Assembly: GCA_002501205.1 (NCBI GenBank)
Contig: DLRW01000012.1
Coordinates: forward strand, 1 to 26,319
DNA from: Flavobacteriales bacterium UBA7878
Lineage (GTDB): Bacteria; Bacteroidota; Bacteroidia; Flavobacteriales; Schleiferiaceae
Length of the DNA: 26,319 nt
Direction of reading: 5' to 3'
In this document: one piece after another, positions 8,612-18,300 of the stretch
Layout: every line of letters starts with the position of its first letter
Position numbering within the stretch: the stretch's first letter is position 1
The notes under the pieces: model-generated
Told to the model about the DNA's origin: nothing
Database searches by the model: none
Seen by the model: only the letters and a program-made list of their open reading frames with translations
Translations under genes and position numbers: made by a program

Positions 8612-8617
8612 AAGCAT

Positions 8618-8625
8618 TAAATTTG
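8618..8625 (+). promoter_or_regulatory. Candidate -7 box TAAATTTG directly before ruvC
   Basis: An exact TAnnTTTG match that ends 5 bp before the ruvC ATG. If used, transcription would begin at or within a few nt of the start codon, giving a leaderless or nearly leaderless mRNA. No clear -33 TTTG is present. Confidence 0.35.
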
Positions 8626-8630
8626 GCCTG

Positions 8631-9185
8631 ATGAGCAAGGAAAAGATCATTCTCGGCATTGACCCGGGAACCCAAATCATGGGCTACGGAATTATTGAAG
8701 TACAAGGGAAATCCTTTAAGATGATTGATTTGGGAAGTATCAAATTTAAGCTTGCGGACACCCCCATTCTGCGCTTGAAGCAAATATTTGAAAGTAGCTC
8801 CGAAATCATTGAAAAATTCCTTCCGGATGAAATGGCAGTTGAAGCGCCTTTCTTTGGAAAGAATGTGCAGAGTATGCTCAAATTAGGGCGAGCTCAAGGA
8901 GTGGTTATGGCCGCGGCCCTTTCTAAAAACATTCCGGTAGAAGAGTATTCGCCTCGTAAAATCAAACAAAGTATTACCGGAAAGGGAGGCGCTAGTAAGG
9001 AACAAGTATATGCCATGCTTGAGCGCAGTTTCGGGCATAAAATTGAAACGCGCTATTTGGATGCATCGGATGCATTAGCGGTAGCACTTTGCCATCACTA
9101 CCAAGCCAGCAATCCTGTATTAGGGGGAACTAAAGCTAAAAACTGGGAGCAGTTTTTACGTGCTAATCCGGATCGTAAAGCTTAA
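8631..9185 (+). CDS. ruvC: Holliday junction resolvase RuvC
   Basis: A 184-residue endonuclease that cuts Holliday junctions symmetrically, working with the RuvAB branch-migration motor. The RNase H-like fold is readable: IILGIDPGTQIMGYGIIE with catalytic Asp11, VEAPFFGKNVQSMLKLGRAQG with Glu71, and the C-terminal LDASDALAVALCHH with Asp144 and Asp147. All four acidic positions of the active site are therefore present. The length is slightly above E. coli RuvC (173). The ATG at 8631 gives the usual short N-terminal extension before the first strand. ruvA and ruvB are not in the window. Its stop codon overlaps that of the convergent HIT gene. Confidence 0.97.
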   Translation: MSKEKIILGIDPGTQIMGYGIIEVQGKSFKMIDLGSIKFKLADTPILRLKQIFESSSEIIEKFLPDEMAVEAPFFGKNVQSMLKLGRAQGVVMAAALSKNIPVEEYSPRKIKQSITGKGGASKEQVYAMLERSFGHKIETRYLDASDALAVALCHHYQASNPVLGGTKAKNWEQFLRANPDRKA

Positions 9186-9577
9186 TCCAGAAAGGACTTA
9201 ATCTTAGTCGCCACCGCTTCCATCTCCTCCGCGCTTAACTGCATTTTGGGACGACTAAAGTCGATGTCACTCACATTATCAATGGGAATAAGGTGTACGT
9301 GAGCATGAGGAACCTCCAGACCAATTACTGCTACGCCAACTCTTTTGCAGGGTACTGCTTTCCCTACGGCATGCGCCACTTTTTTGGAAAATGCCATTAA
9401 GGCCTGGTATTCGTGATCTGGCAAATCGAAAAGGTAATCTATTTCCTTTTTCGGCACTACTAAGGTATGACCGGAATGCAAAGGAGAAATATCTAAAAAA
9501 GCATAGGCTTCATTGGTTTCTCCAATTTTATAGGAAGGCAATTCACCTTGTATGATTCTGCTAAAGATGCTTGGCAT
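9182..9577 (-). CDS. Histidine triad (HIT) family nucleotide-binding protein
   Basis: A 131-residue cytosolic HINT-type hydrolase or phosphoramidase. The N-terminus SIFSRIIQGELPSYKIGET and the segment HSGHTLVVPKKEIDYLFDL are typical. The triad HAHVHLIPI is at residues 91-99, with His91, His93 and the catalytic-position His95. The conserved VGVAVIGLEVPHAHVHLIP block is complete. It starts 1 bp after the greA stop, so greA and this gene form a tight operon, a pairing I recall from other Bacteroidota. The substrate is likely a nucleoside phosphoramidate, from family knowledge only. Confidence 0.95.
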   Translation of the reverse strand: MPSIFSRIIQGELPSYKIGETNEAYAFLDISPLHSGHTLVVPKKEIDYLFDLPDHEYQALMAFSKKVAHAVGKAVPCKRVGVAVIGLEVPHAHVHLIPIDNVSDIDFSRPKMQLSAEEMEAVATKIKSFLD

Positions 9578-9578
9578 A

Positions 9579-10052
9579 TTAATCGAATTTGATATCTAAT
9601 ATCTCAAATTCCATTTTACCAGCAGGGGTTTGAATTTCGGCCACTTCACCAACATGCTTACCCGATAAACCTTTACCGATTGGGCTGCTGATGGAAATCT
9701 TACCGCTCTTAAGGTCGGCCTCACTTTCGCTAACCAGCTTGTAAGTCATTTGCGCGCCATTACGTTTGTTTTTAATGGTCACGGTAGACAATACCATCAC
9801 TTTACTGGTATCAATCTTTGAGGTGTCCATTAAACGGGCATTAGACAAGGTTTCTTCCAGCTTGCTAATCTTCATTTCCAGCAATCCTTGAGCTTCTTTA
9901 GCGGCGTCATATTCCGCGTTTTCTGAAAGATCACCCTTATCTCTGGCTTCAGCAATTTGCTGCGAGATTTTAGGACGCTCCACGCTCTTCATCTGCTCCA
10001 ACTCCTTTTTGAGCTTCTCTAAACCTTCTTTACTGTAATAACTTACTCCCAT
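9579..10052 (-). CDS. greA: Transcription elongation factor GreA
   Basis: A 157-residue factor that enters the RNA polymerase secondary channel and stimulates cleavage of backtracked RNA. The N-terminal antiparallel coiled coil covers about residues 5-75. Its tip, ARDKGDLSENAEYDAAKEAQ, holds Asp41 and Glu44, the same positions as the catalytic acids of E. coli GreA. The C-terminal FKBP-like domain (about 80-157) includes YKLVSESEAD, KISISSPIGKGLSGK and VGEVAEIQTPAGKMEFEILDI. The length equals that of E. coli GreA (158). The HIT gene follows after 1 bp. The upstream 92 bp hold a strong hairpin and a TAnnTTTG box. Confidence 0.97.
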   Translation of the reverse strand: MGVSYYSKEGLEKLKKELEQMKSVERPKISQQIAEARDKGDLSENAEYDAAKEAQGLLEMKISKLEETLSNARLMDTSKIDTSKVMVLSTVTIKNKRNGAQMTYKLVSESEADLKSGKISISSPIGKGLSGKHVGEVAEIQTPAGKMEFEILDIKFD

Positions 10053-10071
10053 TCTTCTATAGATTAAAACG

Positions 10072-10100
10072 CAGAAAAGACCTCAGTGAGGTCTTTTCTG
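10072..10100. terminator. 14-bp perfect hairpin between the PorV-like gene and greA
   Basis: The arms CAGAAAAGACCTCA and TGAGGTCTTTTCTG are exactly complementary around a single G at 10086. The A-rich then T-rich outer ends (AGAAAA/TTTTCT) and the following TTTT on the minus strand make this a good bidirectional intrinsic terminator for the unit ending at 10145. It also lies where the greA transcript would begin, if the box at 10106-10113 is used. Confidence 0.75.
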
Positions 10101-10105
10101 TTTGG

Positions 10106-10113
10106 CAAAGATA
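10106..10113 (-). promoter_or_regulatory. Candidate -7 box TATCTTTG for greA-HIT
   Basis: An exact TAnnTTTG on the minus strand, followed by GCC as at other sites in the window. The predicted start is about 10100, 48 nt before the greA ATG and at the edge of the hairpin. No TTTG is visible at the -33 position. Confidence 0.4.
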
Positions 10114-10144
10114 TTTAAAAATATTCGATTCCTTCTGCTGCTAA

Positions 10145-11185
10145 TTAGAGCAGGATGGATACTCCGATGCTATGAACTCCACTAAAGAAGTCTGTGCTAC
10201 GGTAAGCATAATCCAATTGGAAAGAATTGTCATTGTCTTTGGAAAGTGGAATATCAAATGATAAACCAGCGGTAATTCCATTAAACACAGTAGTGCTTTT
10301 GGCATAAGAACGATCATCGAAGAAATTGTACCCAGCACGAACTGAAACAATCTCCTTGAATGAATATTCAGCACCAACGGTATAAATGTCCTTCTCGAAA
10401 GAGTTAGACTGGAAAGCACCGGCCACGGTTAAACGCTGTTGATCGAATTCGAAATCATAGCTACCACCGATAGACAGGGTTGCTGGTAATTCGAAAGACT
10501 CACTCCGTTCGTTGTATTCTTGAGAATAACCTCCTTGGGGCACTACTAAGGTGATGGATTGACCTTCACCATCGTAACGGGCCGACGGACCGATATTCTT
10601 CAAGGTAATACCAAACTTCACCTGATCACGTGCACCAGTAACATATTGTACACCGGCATCTACACTGGCAGAAGTAACATTCATATCTACAATACTAGTG
10701 GTGTAGATCTTAATGTTTACCCCACCACGGATAGACTCGGTAAACTTCTGAGCATACCCTAATCCAATAATGGCTGTAGAAGGACTTACCTCTCCTACCC
10801 CACCTTCGGGATTATTCACGGTAGTACGTTGCCAGGAACCGTAGTCAAAAGACACGAAGTTGGCCGCTAAAACACCATTATCACCAACAGACTGGTTAAA
10901 ACCGGCAGCATTGATACCAATACCGGCCCCAACTAACCATTGGGTGTTCACAAAGGAAACTTCGGTTCCATTTGTATTTGCAATTCCAGCAATATTTAAA
11001 AAACTGGACTCCACGCCAGATACTCCAGCAATGTTAACTCCACCCCAACCTGAGGAACGAGCCCAAGGGTTGATTAATAATTCGGGAGCACCTGCTTGTC
11101 CTGCACGCTGGGGATTACCCGCATAAGCGCTTCCAACGAGGCCAAGTAGACAAACTGAGGTTGCGATCTTTCGAAAATATTTCAT
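10145..11185 (-). CDS. PorV/PorQ-family outer-membrane beta-barrel protein
   Basis: A 346-residue FadL-like barrel. The signal peptide ends at SAYA-G (residue 22). The N-terminal motif AGAPELLINPWARSSGWGGVN matches the PorV/PorQ pattern in which a GA..LLI.P.AR..G.G block precedes strand one. It is followed by SSFLNIAGIA and many alternating strands, and ends GVHSIGVSILL. In T9SS, PorV binds the SprA translocon and ferries cargo to the attachment complex. Here the gene is the last of a three-gene unit, 24 bp downstream of a large protein with a T9SS-like C-terminal domain. It is thus likely a dedicated paralogue rather than the housekeeping PorV; this is inference. Sampled arginine codons are CGT, which fits high expression. 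Confidence 0.85.
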   Translation of the reverse strand: MKYFRKIATSVCLLGLVGSAYAGNPQRAGQAGAPELLINPWARSSGWGGVNIAGVSGVESSFLNIAGIANTNGTEVSFVNTQWLVGAGIGINAAGFNQSVGDNGVLAANFVSFDYGSWQRTTVNNPEGGVGEVSPSTAIIGLGYAQKFTESIRGGVNIKIYTTSIVDMNVTSASVDAGVQYVTGARDQVKFGITLKNIGPSARYDGEGQSITLVVPQGGYSQEYNERSESFELPATLSIGGSYDFEFDQQRLTVAGAFQSNSFEKDIYTVGAEYSFKEIVSVRAGYNFFDDRSYAKSTTVFNGITAGLSFDIPLSKDNDNSFQLDYAYRSTDFFSGVHSIGVSILL

Positions 11186-11209
11186 TGGTCGTTACTCGTT
11201 AATTCGTTC

Positions 11210-14200
11210 TTAGAATGCATTCAGGTCAATAGGACGTAGACTACCCATCCATTTCACCACTTTTTGACCAATTGGTCCAGCATCAATTTGGATCAGATAA
11301 ACTCCACTTGCAATGGGCACATTGAAATCGTTTTTCAAATCCCACTCTGTATAGGTTAAGGAGTTATCCTTAGAAATGGTACGCACCAAGGTACCGTTTG
11401 GCATAAAGATGTTAATGGTACAACGCTGTGGTAAGTTGGTAATCTTAACGATGTTATCCAACTGTCCATCTTCGTAACCTGATGAGCCGTAATAAGGGTT
11501 AGGTACTACTCGGATATTATCCAATGCTGTCTCAGCAATAGTCAAATTGTTTAACTCTGCATTGTATGGATCTAAATCAAATTCATACAAGGGACGACCT
11601 TCATTTCCTGAAGTTGCAGTAAGACCAAAGGGACTTTGAACACGAATTTCAACTAATGCTTCGGTTGGAATATCACGATAGTCTGTAAACTGATACTCAT
11701 TGCTGCTTAACATTCCAATGGAACACCAGGTCATGGCACCCCATACATCGGTACGAGTTAGAGCGCTGCTCATGTTCTCAATCTCATCCTTCATTGGATA
11801 ATCGTCGATAGCATCACCTTGGTAAGTGAGATCCTTCATCGTTCCGCGGAAACTTGAAGAGTCTGCTAATACATATACCACGTGCATACCACCCAAAGCA
11901 ATTGTACCCAATTTCTGAGTGTAATTGGCAGTAGGGTTCCACTTCATATCATCTCCAAACTCACTCTTTAACCAAGAGTTTTCAGCGATAACTAAATTTA
12001 AGCGGTTACCTGTTTCAACGTTATAGGCATATCCAGGGAAATAGCTCCATCCTGTTGATCCATTTGGATCAGGAACCAATTCTCCATTCGAAGTTTTCAT
12101 TAAGCTGGTACCTGAACGTAAACGGAAGGTTTGAACTCCGCCCTCGTTTGCATCAGAATAATTACCCATTTCCAATACAGGTACGCGCGACCATTTGGCA
12201 GGATCGGGAGACAATACCACATTGATATTAGGTAATTGATCAATAGGATACATACGATTAAAGTTAGAACCGTCGCGCAATGGGTATCCAGGGCTTTGAC
12301 GTCTGGCTGGCTCATTCGTGGGAATACCTGCGAAAGGCACATTACTTGCTAAGGCCACGGGGCCCCAAGTACCACCAATGATATTCTCAAACTCACCCAA
12401 AGGATCCACATTATTGTCACCAGTAGTGTGATCATTATAGTATACCGATGGTAAGTTATCGTTATCCGTGATCTCATTAGATCCGGCCAAAATCCAGTTC
12501 GTAGGATTCTCATTATCGGTATCTGCAACACCCGTTAACCAAGGCTTGGTAGGGTCTGCAAAAGTTATTGATCCCCCAATTACACCATTATTGGTGGCAT
12601 TAGGCTTATCATAGCCTGGAGCAAGCGGTTCTTTCACATTGATAGAAAAACCTAAACTCTCGCCTTCTGAATTAAAGATGATCTGCTCGGTACGGAAATC
12701 GATTTCTGTTTCCGCCACATCAATCACAGAATCATTCAAATCGGTAAGAATCCATTTACGGCTGGTATCCAAATCGGTAAAGTATAAACGATACTTTCCG
12801 GTGCGCTTGGTACCCACAACGTAAGGATCCACAATTTTCACTTCTACGGGAGCAGACCCAGCTAAATATTCAATCCTATTGGTTCCTCCAGCTTGTAGGA
12901 TTTCATTTTCAGTTTCGGAGCTTACTCGTAAATAAGCACTACCGTTACCGTTACCACTCAAGCGAGTTACACTTACCAAATCACCCCATTGGGAGTTCAA
13001 TCGAGTACCGTCATTACGGTTTTCCACGCGGCTAGGAGTCCCTTTATAGGGTTTAGAACCATCACCAATATTACGACGACCGGCTAAGTATGGAGTCTTT
13101 TGAGCATTGGAGTTATCTCCAGCACTTCCAGGACTAAAGGTCTTGTAATTATTATGAGCGTAGGTAATTAAATAGAAGTAGTAATCCTTATTGTTAATCA
13201 AGGCACGGTTACCTTCGGCAAAAGCATCTTCCAATACTCGGTAACTTAATACAATACCATCGTCATTAGCCTCCAAAGTCATATCGGTTGGAGTAAGTGG
13301 GTTTCCGATTAAGTCAGGACTTTCGGAATAATTTACCAACTGACCGATTCCGTTTTTAAGATCGGACTGAGCAATCAAACGAGATTGAGCTACATCATAA
13401 AGGTCATCTACCCCAACATCAGCATTAGCAACCTGGAACAATTGGAATCCTTCAAATAGATAATTAAAGTATCCTGCTTGTAAAGCTGAATCCAATTGAG
13501 TTGAAGTCCAGTTTGGATCGGGTGGAATACGTGGATCACGTTGTTTGTATCCGATAGTATTCTCGGTGAAAGGACTCAGAATGTTGATTACTAATTCCTG
13601 ATCCAATTCAATGATTTCCAAATCTGGGGTAAAAGGACCGTCCAATACCTGGAAACAGTTATCGAACAACTGCTGAGCTTTATCATCAGCTACAATCACA
13701 TCGTTAACGGATGCGAATAAATCTTGAGAAGCAAAATTACGTGCCCAAACTGCACCAGTGGTGATAAAGTTTAATGCACCAGGAGCCAAAGAGAAAGGCC
13801 CAGCACAGTGAAGACCACGTTTATCCGCCTGGTTGTTGGGAGATTCCCACCAATCTACAGGAGTAAAAGGCTCGTATGCTCCGGTAGTATCTACAGAAAT
13901 ACCTGGATAAGCAAATCGAGTTGGTACCAATGCCGGATCCAAAGAGTATCCGTCACCATTACCAGTATTACCTTTTCCAGCAGGGTTTTCAATCACCAAT
14001 GGACGACCATCTTTCCAAATACTGTTCAATAAGTTATAGAACTCCTGCGCATTGTTAGGGTCAGTAGTTCCTGAAGGACCGTTAAAGTTTGAGGAGTTAT
14101 TGTAGTACATGAAACCCGACATAATGATACGCTCATTAATGTTTGAGTTAGGATCTTCAGCTACACATACACCATCAATACGAACACCATCCACACAACC

Positions 14201-15304
14201 GTCACGGTCATCATCAATGCCATTGAAATAATCAGCAAAAGGACCCTGGAAGAAGTCAAACCCAATTGCAGGAGGATTTGCACCGTATCCTAAGGCACCT
14301 TCATCATCATTATCACCATTGTATACATAACCCAGACCACGAGCGATATCACTACCAATGATATCATCGTATGGGTTACCCAAATCCGCATCGAACCAGG
14401 TTCCAAAGTAAGTATCACGTAAACGGAAAGTGGAACGGTTTAAGATACGATAGTTGTTAAAGGTCATGTTATTCACCTCATCATTCGCGGTAAAGGCGAA
14501 GGCCTGTGCACGAATTTCAAAACCTAAGGCCGAAGCATTGGTTTCGGTGTGAATGTTTCCTTTATCATTATACACCCACCAGATGGTTTGATCACCATAC
14601 AGAAGGTCTACGTCTTTAGCTTGACAGTCAGCTTCGCGAGTGAAATCGTAACCGGGGTAATCCCACTCATATTCGTAGAATCCTGGGATACCATTTGTAT
14701 CAGATTCTATATAAGGTGCAAGGCTGTAGGGCAAGAGGCCATCAGCCCCGTTACCGGGCCATTCTTGAATACTCTCAGGAATATTACCAGAGTAACCAGG
14801 ATAGCGTGTTTCGGGATCACAGGTTGGATCTTCCTTACAGGCAATCCATGCTGCATGCAATTCCACTTCACTGCGGTACACCATCCAGTGACGGTCGTAC
14901 TGCTGACAAGTAGCTTCATCAATAGAAGCATTGTCGTCCAGAGGACCAGGCCAGTAATCCACACCATCTTGACGGTAAGTCATAGCGGCTAACTTTAATT
15001 GGTCGGCATCATCAATACCACCTAACCAAAGAGCACCGGCAAACATGGAGTGCTTATTAGAACCTTTAGGCACCTCATACTGGGCATCGTTAAGGTCCCA
15101 CCACATATCACCACCACCGAGGATACGGGCCCGAACGTTGTTAATATTCAGGTCGGTTTGAGCAGTGGCTGGGGCACAACCCTCAGCCAATGCCTCAAGG
15201 GCCGACTTGTTTTTGTTATTCTTCGCAGGTTTTTCCTTTGCATTTAATCCGGTAATGCTTACCGAAAAAACCAAGGCGAATGTTAAAAAGCTTCTGATTT
15301 TCAT
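11210..15304 (-). CDS. Very large secreted protein with T9SS-like C-terminal domain
   Basis: 1364 residues, exported by a signal peptide (residues 1-22, ending GLNA). The N-terminal region holds NNVRARILGGGDMWWDLNDA, FAGALWLGGID and AAMTYRQDGVDYWPGPL. I recall this block from many Bacteroidota surface proteins, but it has no assigned function known to me. A calcium-loop-like motif NGIDDDRDGCVDG is at 361-373, and aspartate/asparagine-rich segments surround it. The C-terminal about 105 residues (from 1260) form a FlgD/T9SS type A-like beta domain: VVPNPYYG, INIFMPNGTLVRTIS, EWDLKNDFNVPIASGVYLI and KVVKW. It differs from a standard sorting domain in running on for 12 residues (MGSLRPIDLNAF). 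The gene lies 23 bp after the TonB receptor and 24 bp before the PorV-like gene. No catalytic motif is evident; binding or structural roles are possible. Confidence 0.8.
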   Translation of the reverse strand: MKIRSFLTFALVFSVSITGLNAKEKPAKNNKNKSALEALAEGCAPATAQTDLNINNVRARILGGGDMWWDLNDAQYEVPKGSNKHSMFAGALWLGGIDDADQLKLAAMTYRQDGVDYWPGPLDDNASIDEATCQQYDRHWMVYRSEVELHAAWIACKEDPTCDPETRYPGYSGNIPESIQEWPGNGADGLLPYSLAPYIESDTNGIPGFYEYEWDYPGYDFTREADCQAKDVDLLYGDQTIWWVYNDKGNIHTETNASALGFEIRAQAFAFTANDEVNNMTFNNYRILNRSTFRLRDTYFGTWFDADLGNPYDDIIGSDIARGLGYVYNGDNDDEGALGYGANPPAIGFDFFQGPFADYFNGIDDDRDGCVDGVRIDGVCVAEDPNSNINERIIMSGFMYYNNSSNFNGPSGTTDPNNAQEFYNLLNSIWKDGRPLVIENPAGKGNTGNGDGYSLDPALVPTRFAYPGISVDTTGAYEPFTPVDWWESPNNQADKRGLHCAGPFSLAPGALNFITTGAVWARNFASQDLFASVNDVIVADDKAQQLFDNCFQVLDGPFTPDLEIIELDQELVINILSPFTENTIGYKQRDPRIPPDPNWTSTQLDSALQAGYFNYLFEGFQLFQVANADVGVDDLYDVAQSRLIAQSDLKNGIGQLVNYSESPDLIGNPLTPTDMTLEANDDGIVLSYRVLEDAFAEGNRALINNKDYYFYLITYAHNNYKTFSPGSAGDNSNAQKTPYLAGRRNIGDGSKPYKGTPSRVENRNDGTRLNSQWGDLVSVTRLSGNGNGSAYLRVSSETENEILQAGGTNRIEYLAGSAPVEVKIVDPYVVGTKRTGKYRLYFTDLDTSRKWILTDLNDSVIDVAETEIDFRTEQIIFNSEGESLGFSINVKEPLAPGYDKPNATNNGVIGGSITFADPTKPWLTGVADTDNENPTNWILAGSNEITDNDNLPSVYYNDHTTGDNNVDPLGEFENIIGGTWGPVALASNVPFAGIPTNEPARRQSPGYPLRDGSNFNRMYPIDQLPNINVVLSPDPAKWSRVPVLEMGNYSDANEGGVQTFRLRSGTSLMKTSNGELVPDPNGSTGWSYFPGYAYNVETGNRLNLVIAENSWLKSEFGDDMKWNPTANYTQKLGTIALGGMHVVYVLADSSSFRGTMKDLTYQGDAIDDYPMKDEIENMSSALTRTDVWGAMTWCSIGMLSSNEYQFTDYRDIPTEALVEIRVQSPFGLTATSGNEGRPLYEFDLDPYNAELNNLTIAETALDNIRVVPNPYYGSSGYEDGQLDNIVKITNLPQRCTINIFMPNGTLVRTISKDNSLTYTEWDLKNDFNVPIASGVYLIQIDAGPIGQKVVKWMGSLRPIDLNAF

Positions 15305-15327
15305 ACAGCTATTTACTTATTTCTGAT

Positions 15328-18300
15328 CTAGAAGTTATAGGCAATTCCTAAGCGGAAACGACGAGGCAATGAGTAGTTGAAAGGACTCGCCATACGACGA
15401 TTGTACAAGTCAACATAAGCTTGCTCACTAATCTGACCTTGAATCTGAGCCTGACCTGCTTGTGAAGCAAGGAAGCCATCATCATCAGGACTACCAGTAA
15501 ATGGATATACGGAAACAATGTTACGAGTATCCAAAAGGTTCAAAATCTGGAGGTATACATCAAGGCTCTTCTTACCGTTCTTGTCCAACATAAAAGTCTT
15601 GTTGATACGAGCATCGAAGTTTACTTGCCAAGGCAAGCGAGAACCATTGATTTGACCAGCAGTTTGTGCCGAAGACGAAGCTGATGCAGTAACAGCATAA
15701 GCACGATCACGACGAGTATATGGACGTCCGGAAAGCGCATTACAAGTAATGTTCACACCGAAGTTTTCCAGAATATTCTTACCGTTAATTTTAGGACCGT
15801 CATATTGTAAACCACGGCCATAACGCCAGTCAAAACGTACCAATATCTGGTGACGGTTATCATAGTCGAAAGGTAAGAGAGTACGTAGTGATGCGGCACC
15901 TACACGAGCCAAGTTAGCTCCGGTAGTAGCACTAGATCCAGTACCACTGGCAAACTGTAAGGTATAGTTCGCATCAATTTTAATGTTCTTAGTACGACGT
16001 AATTCGTATTCGAGGGTAAATCCTTTTACAGTACCAAAGTCACGGTTACCGTAAGCAACATAAGTAATAGGGTAAGCTTCCGGATAATTAACCGCTTGCA
16101 ATAAATCACGCAGCTCACGATAGAAAGCGGCTAATTTCAAGGCTGACCTCTTAGAAAGCATTTGTTTAAAAGCCATTTCATACTCAGTAGTACGCTGTGG
16201 TAACAGGTTTGGATTGTTCAATACCCCACCATTACGTAAATAGGTAAGACCTAAATAAGAGAAAGGATCCAAACGAGATAAGCCAGTTGTAGGACGCTGT
16301 GCTAATACATCGTAGTGGAAGATGAAGATCGCCTCATCGGTAATAGGGAAGTTGAAAGCTACACGAGGCATAACTACAACCTGAGGATCGTAATCTACGA
16401 AAGACTCAGATGGAATATCACCACCAGTAGAAGTTCCGTCTCCAGGAGGACTTACCAGGAATGGCTTAATACCACCACCTGCTGCATCAGACAATACGCC
16501 TGGATCACTCAATGGCTCACCATTCTCATTGTAGAACTGATCGCCACTACGGTAACCCACAATTTTTGCTTTGGTATAGTCGAAGTCACTTACATAAACC
16601 GCATAGTCTTGACCTACGGAAGCAGGCACATTATTCAACTCAGTTTCTGATAAAGGTGAACTTGGTAAATCACTTACAGTATAATAAGGATACAATACAT
16701 AAGGATCACGCAATACATCCTGATTCATATCGAAACGGTCTACACGGATACCTACGTTAAAGGTAAGGTCACGGAAAGTAAACTGATCCTGAACATAACC
16801 GGCAATATAGATCGGTTGGAATGGTGCAACCGGGCGGGTGTAACGACCGTTTTCATCACGAGCCGTAAAGAACTCTGAGATACTTGGGTTACCATCCTGA
16901 ATATTTCCGGTATAATCATAACCATAGTAACTTACACTTGCTGCTCCGTTAGGGTTGATTAATTCATCCGCTGAGAACATGTCCAGAGAGAAAGTACTTG
17001 GATCCATGTTATCAATGTTAATTTGCTCAACTCCATAAGGGTTCAAGCCTAAGGCGCGACGAATCTCTTCAGAGAATTGAGAAGCATCTTGAGGGTTGTA
17101 AGCATAATTGTAGTTAATGGTGTCCTGATAGTTTCCGAACTGGTCATATACCGGAATCGGATTTGCAATATCTAACTGAGAGTTAGGCTGGTTTTGCAAT
17201 AAGCGCATACGAGTCCACAGACCCTGAGCCCCTAAACCATAGGCACGGTCGATACGTTGCTCATACTCAAATCCCATAATCAGCGAGTGATCCTTGATAT
17301 CAAAGTTGGTAGATGCAGTCACACGGAACTGGCTGGTACGACCTACATTGTATCCACCTTGCTGAGAACCCACATTAGTCCACAGACCATAAACACTACG
17401 AGGGTTAAAACCATTAATTGGCATTCCATAACCCAGTACATCATCTAAAGTACGGCTGTTGATCCCTGGGTTATCAGCGGCAATATCAAAGAATGAACTG
17501 ATGTAGTTATCACGAATAGGGTTCAATCCACCGGGAGTATAGTTAATACCCGCATCAAAATCACCTACATAACGATATCCGCTCAGACCAGTAGTGGTAT
17601 CAGTACCAAACACATAAGCTGGAGTGGTTTGTACATCGTACTTACCAGTGTAACCATAGTTAAAGAAGTTCTTACCGTGTACTTCATCCATTGTTTCACC
17701 GAAAGTACGGGTGTAATCTACCTGTACGGTATAGTAAGCATTGCGAATCAAATTACTCTCGCCTTCCTTTTCTTCAGGGTTGCGGAAAGTTTGCTGGAAA
17801 CGCAAGTAAGCTTGCCAATCCGAATTGATTGAACGCATATTATTCTTGTAGTTGAAGATATGACTCGCATAGCTGGAAGACATATCATCGCTGTATACCA
17901 AACGGCCACCCAAGGTTAAGGTAGTAGTCTCAGTGGTTTTAAACTGAATGTTACCGCTTAAACGCAGGTTATTGGTGTACGAATTAGGACGTTGCCAAAT
18001 ATTGGAAAGATCGTCCTCGGTTACGAATTCGGAGTTGATATTGATCGCACGACCACCGGGGTCTACGCTAATAGGATTTTGCTCAATGCTGGCTAAAACT
18101 TCCGGATCCAACTGAATGTATGGGATGTCAGATGGAACAGGACGAGGCTCTTCAACATATTGGAATTCTGAACTAAACAAGAAACCGATTACTGTTTCTT
18201 GACGCTCGGCGCCAGTAGCAGTAGTACGTTTACGTTTCCAAATTGGACCACCTAAAGTAAAGGCTCCCAAATTGTAGTTCTGACCGTCGAGGACAGGAGT

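Noticed and set aside
14549..14992. A 147-codon open frame on the plus strand opposite the large T9SS-like gene, and many similar antisense frames elsewhere.
   Set aside because: They are shadows of strongly coding minus-strand genes. They have no promoter, no signal peptide or recognisable motif, and an unnatural composition.
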